The position numbers and the translations under genes are program-made. Source: DATFFO01 sp963744905 (GTDB lineage: Bacteria; Actinomycetota; Acidimicrobiia; Spongiisociales; ZC4RG35). From it: 64,000 nt of DNA. The notes beneath the pieces were generated by a model, which was not told the DNA's origin, did not search any database, and saw nothing but the letters and a program-made list of their open reading frames with translations. The stretch spans positions 310,001-374,000 of the forward strand of contig CAVUUV010000005.1 in NCBI GenBank assembly GCA_963744905.1. Reading direction: 5' to 3'. Shown here one piece after another: positions 37,589-45,286 of the stretch. How positions within the stretch are numbered: the stretch's first letter is position 1; the number at the start of each line of letters is the position of its first letter.

Positions 37589-38473
37589 ATGGCCGAAGTG
37601 ACCGATCCCGGGGCGGCCGGCACCTCACCATGGCGGAGGGTGGCGGCCTTCGTAGCAGTGCTGGTCATCGTGGTGTTGATCTGGGAGGGCTACAAACTCT
37701 TCGGAGTTGCCACCGGTGGAACCTGGCCCTTCACGGAGGTGGCGATGAAGCCGCGTCCGGGCAACAACGCCATGCCCCATGTGTGGGATGTCATCGGCTC
37801 GCTGCTGGGCCCGGCCCGGCGAGGGGGCGATCCTCTCTGGATCGTGCTCTCCACGGCCACTCTCTACACGTTGCGCGAGGCCCTGGTCGGCTTCCTGCTC
37901 GGAGGAAGCATCGGCTTCCTGCTCGGGGTGGTGTTCGTTCGATCCCTGACCATGGAGCGGGCCTTCATGCCCTATGTGGTGGCCTCCCAGACCATTCCCA
38001 TCATCGCCATCGCCCCCATGGTCGTGATCTGGTTCCAGAGCGTGCAGATAGCCGGCTGGCTGGCGGTGTCGGTCATAGCCGCCTATCTCACCTTCTTCCC
38101 CGTGGCGATCAACACGGTCCGGGGCCTACGGTCGCCCGAAGCCACCGCCACGGAGTTGTTCCGTTCCTATGCCGCTTCTCCCAATCAGACCCTGTTGAAG
38201 CTCCAGGTCCCCGCCGCCCTTCCTTACATCTTCACCGCCCTCAAGATCTCAGCCACCGCGTCGGTGGTCGGAGCCATCGTCGGGGAACTGCCGGCCGGCT
38301 TCAGAGACGGGCTGGGCCGGGCGCTCCTACAGTTCAACCAGGTGTTCGCAGCCGACCCGTCCAAGCTCTATGCCGCCGTCCTCATGTCGGCGGTGGGCGG
38401 CATCGTCTTCGTCGGCGCTGTGACGCTGGCGGAGAGGCTCACCCTCCCCGCCCACCTCCGGGAGGCCACCTGA
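37589..38473 (+). CDS. ABC transporter permease, NitT/TauT type (first)
   Basis: 294 residues from ATG 37589. About six membrane segments, starting with AAFVAVLVIVVLIWEGYKLF (residues 18-37) and including LREALVGFLLGGSIGFLLGV. The BPD_transp_1 loop that touches the ATPase is at RSYAASPNQTLLKLQVPAAL (EAA motif region). It is paired with a second permease at 39243. First gene of the pyrimidine-degradation island; predicted inner-membrane importer subunit. Confidence 0.92.
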   Translation: MAEVTDPGAAGTSPWRRVAAFVAVLVIVVLIWEGYKLFGVATGGTWPFTEVAMKPRPGNNAMPHVWDVIGSLLGPARRGGDPLWIVLSTATLYTLREALVGFLLGGSIGFLLGVVFVRSLTMERAFMPYVVASQTIPIIAIAPMVVIWFQSVQIAGWLAVSVIAAYLTFFPVAINTVRGLRSPEATATELFRSYAASPNQTLLKLQVPAALPYIFTALKISATASVVGAIVGELPAGFRDGLGRALLQFNQVFAADPSKLYAAVLMSAVGGIVFVGAVTLAERLTLPAHLREAT

Positions 38474-39246
38474 TGGATTTCATCGTCGACGGCAATGGGC
38501 TGGGCAAGGTGTTCTCCGGTCGTTCAGGGGCGGTCGAGGCCCTGAGAGGCATAGACCTCGGCATCGAGCCGGGCGAGTTCGTCTCCCTCATCGGCCCGTC
38601 CGGGTGCGGCAAGTCCACCCTGCTTCGCCTCATCGGGGACCTGGTCTCTCCCACCTCCGGCACTCTCGCCGTCAACGGCAAAACCCCCCAACGAGCCCGG
38701 GTCGACGGGGACTACGGAATCGCCTTCCAGAAAGCCACGCTGCTCGACTGGCGCACCGTACAGCGCAACGTCGAACTGCCCCTCGAGGTGGCCGGAACCG
38801 GGCCACGAGAGCGAGCGCGCCGGGCGTCGGAGCTCCTGGACATGGTGGGCCTGTCCGACTTCACCAGTCACTATCCCTGGCAACTCTCGGGTGGGATGCA
38901 GCAGCGAGTAGCGATCGCCCGCTCCCTCAGCCAGCGTCCCCCGCTGCTGCTCATGGACGAGCCGTTCGGAGCTCTGGACGAAATGACCCGGGAGAGCATG
39001 CAGCAGGAGTTGATGAAGATCTGGCGTGACACCGACACCACGGTGCTGTTCGTCACCCACTCCATACCCGAGGCGGTCTTCCTGTCGACGCGCATCGTCG
39101 TCATGTCGTCGAGGCCGGGGCAGATCACACATCGCATTCCCGTCGACCTACCCCAGCCGCGGGATTTCACCATCCGGGAGAGCAACCGGTATTTCGAGCT
39201 TCTGACCGAGGTACGCGAGGCGATCCGCCGGGGCGAGAAGCCGTGA
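38473..39246 (+). CDS. ABC transporter ATP-binding protein, NitT/TauT type
   Basis: 257 residues from ATG 38473 (overlapping TGATG with the permease). Walker A GPSGCGKST at residues 41-49, Q-loop AFQKATLLDW, signature LSGGMQQR at 139-146, Walker B LLLMDEPFGALDE with Asp163-Glu164, and H-loop VTHSIPEAV. A short helical extension follows. Energises uptake through the two flanking permeases. Confidence 0.94.
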   Translation: MDFIVDGNGLGKVFSGRSGAVEALRGIDLGIEPGEFVSLIGPSGCGKSTLLRLIGDLVSPTSGTLAVNGKTPQRARVDGDYGIAFQKATLLDWRTVQRNVELPLEVAGTGPRERARRASELLDMVGLSDFTSHYPWQLSGGMQQRVAIARSLSQRPPLLLMDEPFGALDEMTRESMQQELMKIWRDTDTTVLFVTHSIPEAVFLSTRIVVMSSRPGQITHRIPVDLPQPRDFTIRESNRYFELLTEVREAIRRGEKP

Positions 39247-40010
39247 GACGCGAGCGAATCATCCCCGCGGTGGCAGCCTTCGTGATCGTCATAGGCCTGT
39301 GGGAGGCCACCGTGCGGGTATTCGACGTCAAAGCCTTCATACTCCCGGCCCCTTCCGCCATCTGGGCGGCGTTCCTGGAGTCGTGGGGAACCGTGTGGCC
39401 CTATGGTTTCCGGACCTTGTTCGAGGCCCTGGGAGGCCTGGTGGCCGGCACCCTGGCCGGGATGGCGGTGGCGGGCGCCGTGGCCCGCTGGACCACGATT
39501 CGGCTCGGGGCGATGCCCTTCGCCGCCGCCATGAATGCAATGCCGATCGTGGCCACCGCCCCGATCTTCAACCAGCTCTTCGGCCTTACCAGTCCCATCT
39601 CCAAGATGGCCGTGGTGGCGGTCATCGTGTTCTTCCCCGTGATGGCAAACACCGCCCGGGGCCTGTCGGAGGTCGATCCGGCCGAACTGGAGCTGCTACG
39701 CGCCATGGCCGCCACCCCCTACACCGTCCTCCGTCGGGTTCGGATCCCCAACGCCCTGCCCTTCTTCTTCTCTGCCATGAAGGTGGCCGTACCCCTCTCG
39801 CTGATCGGGGCCATCATCGCCGAGTACTTCGGAGGGCCCCAGAACGTGCTCGGGCAGTACCTGATCAACCGGGCCCAGCTGTTCCAGTTCCCCGACGCCT
39901 GGGCGGCCATCCTCGTCGCCGCCCTCCTCGGCATCGGGATGTATCTCTTGGTTCTTCTCGCCGAACGCCTGGTCATGCCCTGGCACGTCTCCGTGCGCGG
40001 AACGCAATGA
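39243..40010 (+). CDS. ABC transporter permease, NitT/TauT type (second)
   Basis: 255 residues from GTG 39243 (GTGA overlap). Six predicted membrane helices, first VAAFVIVIGLWEATVRVF. EAA loop at LLRAMAATPYTVLRRVRIPN, then ALPFFFSAMKVAVPLSLIGA. It differs from the first permease, so the transporter is probably a heterodimer. Confidence 0.92.
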   Translation: MRRERIIPAVAAFVIVIGLWEATVRVFDVKAFILPAPSAIWAAFLESWGTVWPYGFRTLFEALGGLVAGTLAGMAVAGAVARWTTIRLGAMPFAAAMNAMPIVATAPIFNQLFGLTSPISKMAVVAVIVFFPVMANTARGLSEVDPAELELLRAMAATPYTVLRRVRIPNALPFFFSAMKVAVPLSLIGAIIAEYFGGPQNVLGQYLINRAQLFQFPDAWAAILVAALLGIGMYLLVLLAERLVMPWHVSVRGTQ

Positions 40011-40063
40011 CCGGCGATACGGTGGGAAGGGGAGCAAGCAAACACAAGATGAGGAGAAGACCG

Positions 40064-41269
40064 ATGTACAACAGACTCCGCACCGCCCTGGCGGTGCTGG
40101 CGGTGTTGGCCCTGGTGCTGACCGCCTGCGGCGGTACCAGTTCGGAGGAGACCACGGCGCCCACCACCGGATCAACCATGGCCCAGACGACGACAACGGC
40201 CGGTGGCACACCCACCACGATGGGTGGGGAGACGACCAGCTCGTCGATGGCCGAGACGTGCGACACACCCGATCCGGTGCGGCTGCAGCTGCAGTGGTTC
40301 GCCCAGGCCCAGTTCGCCGGCTACTACGCCGCCCTCGATAAGGGCTTCTATACCGACCATTGCCTCGATGTCACCATCCTCGAGGGTGGTGTGGACATCG
40401 TCCCCCAGCAGGTCCTGGCCGCGGGCGGAGCCGAATTCGGAATCGCCTGGGTCCCCAAGGCCCTCGTCTCGCGCCAATCCGGTGCCGACATCATCAACGT
40501 CGGCCAGGTGTTCGAGCGTTCCGGCACCCTGGAGGTGAGCCTCAAGGATGCCGGTATCACCTCGCCCGAGGACTGGGCAGGTAAGAAGGTCGGCAACTGG
40601 GGCTTCGGCAACGAGTACGAGCTGACCGCAGCCATCGAGAAATACGACGTCCCCAACGTCGAACTGGTGGCCCAGGACTTCACGATGAGCGCCCTGCTCA
40701 ATGGTGAGATCGACTCGGCGGAGGCGATGACCTACAACGAGTACGCCCAGGTCCTGGAGGCCCAGAACCCCGACACCGGAGAGCTCTACCAGCCCGAGGA
40801 CCTGAACGTCATCAACTTCAACGACGTCGGCACCGCCATGCTCCAGGACTCGCTGTGGGTGAACGCAGACTGGATCTCGGGCAACGAGGATGTGGCCACC
40901 CGCTTCCTCGAGGCCAGCTTCGAGGGTTGGATCTACTGCCGGGACAACCCCGACGACTGTGTCCAGATCGTCCTCGACAACGGGTCTACCCTGGGTGAGT
41001 CCCACCAGACCTGGCAGCTGAACGAGATCAACGCCCTGATCTGGCCGGCCAGCAACGGGATCGGCGTGATGAACGATGCGCTGTGGAACCAGACGGTCGA
41101 CATCGCCACCACCCAGATCCCCGACCTGCAAGGAGTCGAGATCTCCAACGACGTCTACCGGACCGACCTGGCCGAGACGGCCGTGGCCAACCTGGAACAG
41201 GCCGGTCTCGATACCCAGGGCAACGACTGGCAGAAGGCCAGCGTCACACTGAATCCGGGAGGGGAGTAG
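40064..41269 (+). CDS. ABC transporter substrate-binding lipoprotein, NMT1/THI5-like
   Basis: 401 residues from ATG 40064, preceded by GAGGAGAAG. A signal peptide ends in the lipobox LVLTAC with Cys22; a Thr/Ser-rich linker runs to about residue 65. The mature domain begins VRLQLQWFAQAQFAGYYAAL, DKGFYTDHCLDVTI, which is the NMT1/THI5 fold used for pyrimidine-like ligands (thiamine precursor, riboflavin or nucleobase). In this operon the ligand is most likely a pyrimidine, hydantoin or ureido compound (inference). An ATG at 40049 (MRRRPMYN) is an alternative start. Confidence 0.9.
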   Translation: MYNRLRTALAVLAVLALVLTACGGTSSEETTAPTTGSTMAQTTTTAGGTPTTMGGETTSSSMAETCDTPDPVRLQLQWFAQAQFAGYYAALDKGFYTDHCLDVTILEGGVDIVPQQVLAAGGAEFGIAWVPKALVSRQSGADIINVGQVFERSGTLEVSLKDAGITSPEDWAGKKVGNWGFGNEYELTAAIEKYDVPNVELVAQDFTMSALLNGEIDSAEAMTYNEYAQVLEAQNPDTGELYQPEDLNVINFNDVGTAMLQDSLWVNADWISGNEDVATRFLEASFEGWIYCRDNPDDCVQIVLDNGSTLGESHQTWQLNEINALIWPASNGIGVMNDALWNQTVDIATTQIPDLQGVEISNDVYRTDLAETAVANLEQAGLDTQGNDWQKASVTLNPGGE

Positions 41270-41280
41270 AACTGAGACCA

Positions 41281-41310
41281 GGGTCGGGGCGGACCCATCC
41301 GCCCCGACCC
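41281..41310 (+). terminator. Perfect 13-bp hairpin between transporter and enzyme genes
   Basis: GGGTCGGGGCGGA-CCCA-TCCGCCCCGACCC, 11 bases after the lipoprotein stop. With no T-run, it may be a partial terminator or an mRNA-stabilising stem setting transporter mRNA apart from enzyme mRNA. Confidence 0.6.
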
Positions 41311-41336
41311 TCACATGAGATGCGAAAGGAGACCAT

Positions 41337-42179
41337 ATGCCAAATCTCGTGAGAGCCGCCATCCTGCAGACGGAATGGACCGGCGACACACCGTCGATGG
41401 TCGACAAGCACGTCAAGTACGCCGAACAGGCCGCCGACGACGGCGCCCAGATCCTGTGCTTCCAGGAGATCTTCAACACGCCCTACTTCTGCCAGGTGCA
41501 GGACAACGAGCACTTCGACTCGGCCGAGCCCATCCCCGACGGACCCACCATGCAGAGGATGATCAAGGTGGCCAAGGACACCGGCATGGTGATGGTGGTG
41601 CCCCTGTTCGAGAAGGCCGATGAGGGGTTCTACTACAACACCGCCGGCGTCATCGACGCCGACGGGACCTATCTCGGGAAGTACCGCAAGACCCACATTC
41701 CCCACGTGAGCGGGTTCTGGGAGAAGTTCTACTTCCGGCCCGGGAATCTTGGTTACCCCATCTTCGATACCAAGGTGGGACGTATCGGTGTCTACATCTG
41801 CTACGACCGCCACTTCCCCGAGGGCTGGCGTGCCCTGGGCCTGGCCGGCGCCAAGATCGTGTTCAATCCCTCGGCCACCAGCCGGGGCCTGTCCATGTAC
41901 CTGTGGAACCTGGAGCAGCCGGCGGCAGCGGTGGCCAACGAGTACTTCATCGGGGCAATCAACCGGGTCGGCAAGGAGCCCTTCGGAGACAACGACTTCT
42001 ACGGCTCTTCCTACTTCGTGGACCCCCGGGGCCAGATCGTCGACGACTCCGCTTCCGACACGGACGAGGAGCTGGTGGTCAGAGACCTCGACCTGGACAT
42101 GATCGACGAGGTGCGCAAGACCTGGGCCTTCTATCGCGACCGTCGCCCCGACGCCTACGGCTCCCTGGTCGAACCATGA
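41337..42179 (+). CDS. Beta-ureidopropionase / N-carbamoyl-amino-acid amidase (nitrilase superfamily)
   Basis: 280 residues from ATG 41337 (GAAAGGAG upstream). The nitrilase triad is visible: Glu44 in ILCFQEIF, Lys118 in YRKTHIPH and Cys155 in VYICYDRHFPEGW. The HVSGFWEKFYFRPGN segment is like beta-ureidopropionases. Predicted to hydrolyse N-carbamoyl-beta-alanine (or beta-aminoisobutyrate) to the amino acid, CO2 and ammonia: the third step of reductive pyrimidine degradation. The dihydropyrimidinase at 43645 makes its substrate. Confidence 0.9.
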   Translation: MPNLVRAAILQTEWTGDTPSMVDKHVKYAEQAADDGAQILCFQEIFNTPYFCQVQDNEHFDSAEPIPDGPTMQRMIKVAKDTGMVMVVPLFEKADEGFYYNTAGVIDADGTYLGKYRKTHIPHVSGFWEKFYFRPGNLGYPIFDTKVGRIGVYICYDRHFPEGWRALGLAGAKIVFNPSATSRGLSMYLWNLEQPAAAVANEYFIGAINRVGKEPFGDNDFYGSSYFVDPRGQIVDDSASDTDEELVVRDLDLDMIDEVRKTWAFYRDRRPDAYGSLVEP

Positions 42180-42188
42180 AGCTTCATC

Positions 42189-42335
42189 CCCTAGGCGTGC
42201 CTGCTTTGTCCCCCTGCCGCAGGCAGGGGCAAGGGGCCGAGCCGAACCCGTCCCTAGGCGTGCCTGCTTTGTCCCCCTGCCGCAGGCAGGGGGAAGGGGC
42301 CCCCGCTGCGCAGCAGTGGGGTAGGGGGGCAAGGG
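42189..42335 (+). repeat. Two-hairpin palindromic repeat element, copy 2 (with duplicated first half)
   Basis: Unit CCCTAGGCGTGCCTGCTTTG, TCCCCCTGCC-GCA-GGCAGGGG occurs at 42189 and again at 42252 (63 bases apart). The second is followed by CCCCGCTGC-GCA-GCAGTGGGG (42301-42321, one G-T pair) and GTAGGGGGGC. The order and spacing match the element at 5934-6013, but stem bases differ in pairs. It fills the 166-base gap before the aminotransferase gene. Confidence 0.85.
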
Positions 42336-42345
42336 CGGTGCCGGC

Positions 42346-43638
42346 ATGACCACTCACGGCGAGTTACTGGCCCGGCATCGCAAGGTGCTCCCCTCCTGGA
42401 TGGCCCTCTACTACCAGGATCCCATCTCCCTGGTCGACGGCGAGGGACGGCGGGTGACCGACGCCGAAGGGGTGACCTATCTCGACTTCTTCGGCGGGAT
42501 CCTCACCACCATGACCGGGTACAACGTGCCCGAGATCGTCCAGGCGGTCCAGGCCCAGGCGGAGAAGATGGTCCACACCTCGACCCTGTACCTGATCGAG
42601 CCTCAGATCGAGCTGGCCGAGAAGATCGCCCGCCTGTCGGGGATCCCCGACGCCAAGGTCTTCTTCACCAACTCCGGGACCGAAGCCAACGATGCCGCCC
42701 TGATGCTGGCGACCCAGTATCGGCGGTCGAACCAGGTGCTGGCCTTCCGAGGCAGCTACCACGGCAAGTCCCACTCGGCCGTGGCCATAACCGGCCAGCG
42801 ATCCTGGTCGGCCACGTCTCTTTCTCCATTCGACGTGACCTACGTCCACGCGGGATACAAGCTCCGGTCACCCTTCGGACACCTATCCGACCAGGAGTTC
42901 ACCGCCGCCTGCGTGGCCGACCTGGAAAACCTTCTCGAGGTGGCCACCGCCGGAGACGTGGCGGCGATGATCGCCGAGCCCATCCAGGGCGTGGGCGGCT
43001 TCGTCACCCCGCCGGATGGCTTCTTCGGCGCCATGAAGGAAGTGGCGGACCGGGAGGGGATCCTCTTCATAACCGACGAGGTCCAGACGGGTTGGGGAAG
43101 GACCGGAGAGCATTTCTGGGGGTATCAAGCTCACGGGATCACCCCGGATCTCCTCACCTTCGCCAAAGGCCTTGGCAACGGCCTGGCCATCGCCGGAGTG
43201 GTGGCCCGGGCCGAGATCATGGATTGCCTCAAGGCCAATTCGATCTCGACCTTCGGCGGCAACCCCCTCGCCACCGCCGGTGCCCTGGCCAACCTCGATT
43301 ACATCCTCGAGCACGATCTCCAGGCCAACGCCTACAAGATGGGCGGCCAGCTACGAGAGGGCCTCGACGCCATCGCCGGGGAGACACCGGAGATCGTCGA
43401 GGTGCGGGGCAAGGGCCTCATGGTGGGAGTCGAGTTGGGCGGCTCGGAGGGAAGGCCGGATACGGCCCTGGCGGGCCGGGTGATGGAGGAAACCAAGGCG
43501 GGAGGGCTTCTCGTGGGCAAAGGCGGCCTGTACGGAAACACCCTGAGGATCGCACCGCCGCTCTCGGTCACGGCCGATGAGATCGCCGAGGGCCTGGGGA
43601 TCCTCGAATCTGCAGTCAAGCGAGCAACAGGAGGCTGA
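42346..43638 (+). CDS. Class III PLP-dependent aminotransferase (probable beta-alanine / beta-aminoisobutyrate type)
   Basis: 430 residues. Class III features: FFTNSGTEANDAALM (residues 106-120), YHGKSHSA, Asp244-Glu245 in FITDEVQTGWGRTGEHFW, and PLP-binding Lys274 in LTFAKGLGNGLAIAG. Most similar in style to AGXT2-like enzymes, which transfer the amino group of beta-amino acids to pyruvate or glyoxylate. In context it would turn beta-alanine into malonate semialdehyde, or beta-aminoisobutyrate into methylmalonate semialdehyde (inference). Starts 11 bases after the repeat element. Confidence 0.88.
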   Translation: MTTHGELLARHRKVLPSWMALYYQDPISLVDGEGRRVTDAEGVTYLDFFGGILTTMTGYNVPEIVQAVQAQAEKMVHTSTLYLIEPQIELAEKIARLSGIPDAKVFFTNSGTEANDAALMLATQYRRSNQVLAFRGSYHGKSHSAVAITGQRSWSATSLSPFDVTYVHAGYKLRSPFGHLSDQEFTAACVADLENLLEVATAGDVAAMIAEPIQGVGGFVTPPDGFFGAMKEVADREGILFITDEVQTGWGRTGEHFWGYQAHGITPDLLTFAKGLGNGLAIAGVVARAEIMDCLKANSISTFGGNPLATAGALANLDYILEHDLQANAYKMGGQLREGLDAIAGETPEIVEVRGKGLMVGVELGGSEGRPDTALAGRVMEETKAGGLLVGKGGLYGNTLRIAPPLSVTADEIAEGLGILESAVKRATGG

Positions 43639-43644
43639 TCAGCC

Positions 43645-45057
43645 ATGGCACGCACGATCATCGAGAACGGGACGGTCGTGACCGCCACCGACAAGGTGGA
43701 GGCCGATGTCCTCATCGAAGGCGAGAAGGTGGTGGCACTGGCCGCCCCCGATGCGCACGATTGGTCGGGCGAGGTGATCGATGCCGCCGGCAAGTACGTC
43801 ATCCCGGGAGGGATCGACGTCCACACCCATATGGAGCTGCCTTTCGGCGGGACCTTCGCCTCGGACACGTTCGAGACCGGAACCAGGGCGGCCGCCTGGG
43901 GCGGCACCACCACCCTGGTCGACTTCGCCGTCCAGTCCAAGGGACAGGGCCTCATGGAGGGATTCGAGGCCTGGCAGAACAAGGCCGACGGGAACTGCGC
44001 CATCGATTATGGATTCCACATCATCGTGGGAGACGTCAACGACCAGACCCTGAAGGAGATGGAGACCGCCTTCGACGAGGGCGTGACCAGCTTCAAGATG
44101 TTCATGGCCTACCCGGGCGTGTTCTACTCCGATGACGGCCAGATCTTGCGGGCGATGCAGAAGGCATCCGAGAACGGCTCGACGATCATGATGCACGCCG
44201 AGAACGGCATCGCCATCGATGTGCTGGTGGAACAGGCCCTGGCCCGAGGCGAGACCGATCCCATCAACCACGGGCTCGTACGCAAGTCCATACTGGAGGG
44301 AGAGGCCACCCATCGCGCCATCAAGCTGGCGGAACTGGCCGGGTCCACCCTCTACATAGTGCATCTCTCCGCCCTGGAGGCGCTGGAGGAGGTCACCATC
44401 GCCCGCGACCAGGGACTGGCCGTCTTCGCCGAGACCTGCCCGCAGTACCTGTTTCTGAGCCTGGACGACCTGGGTAACGGCTTCGAGGGAGCCAAGTACG
44501 TGTGCTCACCGCCCCTGCGCGACAGCGAGGCCGGGCACCAGGAGGAGCTGTGGAGAGGGCTGCGGGGCAACGACCTCCAGGTCGTCTCCACCGACCATTG
44601 CCCGTTCTGCATGGACGAGTTCGACGGGCTCATCGCCCAGAAGCGGCTCGGCGAAGGCAACTTCTCGGCCATCCCCAACGGTATGCCCGGGGTCGAGCCC
44701 CGCATGGAGCTCATGTACGAGGGCGGGGTCGCCCAGGGCCGGATCGATCTCAACCGCTGGGTGGAATTGTGCTCGACCGCTCCGGCCAAGATGTTCGGGA
44801 TGTACCCCCAGAAAGGAGCAGTGGCGGTCGGCTCCGATGCCGACATCGTCATCTTCGATCCCGACCGGGCCCGAACCATCTCGGTGGACAACCAGCACAT
44901 GCGGGTCGACTACTCAGCCTACGAGGGCTGGGAAGTGTCTGGCTCGGTGGACACGGTCATCAGCCGGGGCCGGGTCATAGTCTCCGGCGGCGAGTACCGG
45001 GGCGAAGCCGGCCACGGCCGCTACCTGAAGAGAGGCGTGAACCAGTACGTGATCTGA
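43645..45057 (+). CDS. hydA: Dihydropyrimidinase / D-hydantoinase
   Basis: 470 residues, start ATG 43645 only 6 bases after the aminotransferase stop. Amidohydrolase superfamily with binuclear metal site: His60 and His62 in DVHTHMELPFGG, carboxylated Lys151 in TSFKMFMAYPG, His184 in IMMHAENG, a further His in LYIVHLSA and Asp in VSTDHCPF. Substrate loops IPNGMPGVEPRM and the C-terminal VDNQHMRVDYSAYEGWEV are dihydropyrimidinase hallmarks. Opens dihydrouracil or dihydrothymine to the N-carbamoyl beta-amino acid. Confidence 0.94.
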   Translation: MARTIIENGTVVTATDKVEADVLIEGEKVVALAAPDAHDWSGEVIDAAGKYVIPGGIDVHTHMELPFGGTFASDTFETGTRAAAWGGTTTLVDFAVQSKGQGLMEGFEAWQNKADGNCAIDYGFHIIVGDVNDQTLKEMETAFDEGVTSFKMFMAYPGVFYSDDGQILRAMQKASENGSTIMMHAENGIAIDVLVEQALARGETDPINHGLVRKSILEGEATHRAIKLAELAGSTLYIVHLSALEALEEVTIARDQGLAVFAETCPQYLFLSLDDLGNGFEGAKYVCSPPLRDSEAGHQEELWRGLRGNDLQVVSTDHCPFCMDEFDGLIAQKRLGEGNFSAIPNGMPGVEPRMELMYEGGVAQGRIDLNRWVELCSTAPAKMFGMYPQKGAVAVGSDADIVIFDPDRARTISVDNQHMRVDYSAYEGWEVSGSVDTVISRGRVIVSGGEYRGEAGHGRYLKRGVNQYVI

Positions 45058-45061
45058 CCTT

Positions 45062-45102
45062 TGTGAACGTTTTCGCGGCCGCCGGCCGCGAAAACGTTCA
45101 CA
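45062..45102 (+). terminator. Very long perfect palindrome directly after hydA
   Basis: Nineteen-base arms (45062-45080 and 45084-45102, beginning TGTGAACGTTTTCGC) flank a GCC loop with no mismatch. It starts 4 bases after the hydA stop. It could be a bidirectional-style terminator; the TGTGAACG...CGTTCACA ends could also form a protein-binding palindrome. Confidence 0.7.
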
Positions 45103-45276
45103 GACAAACCCCACAGGGCGGTGGGGGGTTTGTCGGGCAGTATCCCCCAAGACAATCAACCCAGATGAACCCAATCACCCAACCACACCACCCGGATCGC
45201 CCCACCACCAGACCCGCCCAGCCCACAGCGCGGTGGGGGGTCTGGGGGGCAGTATCCCCCAGACAATCAACCCAGA
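45103..45276 (+). repeat. Duplicated structured segment upstream of mmsA
   Basis: Two copies of a 55-56-base segment, 45110-45165 and 45222-45276, share CCCACAG[G/C]GCGGTGGGGGGT, GCAGTATCCCCCA and GACAATCAACCCAGA. In copy 1 GACAAACCCC (45103-45112) pairs with GGGGTTTGTC (45125-45134). In copy 2 CCAGACCC (45208-45215) pairs with GGGTCTGG (45238-45245), and TCTGGGGG can instead pair with CCCCCAGA a few bases later. Copy 2 ends 10 bases before the mmsA start. Confidence 0.8.
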
Positions 45277-45286
45277 GAGGATTTCA

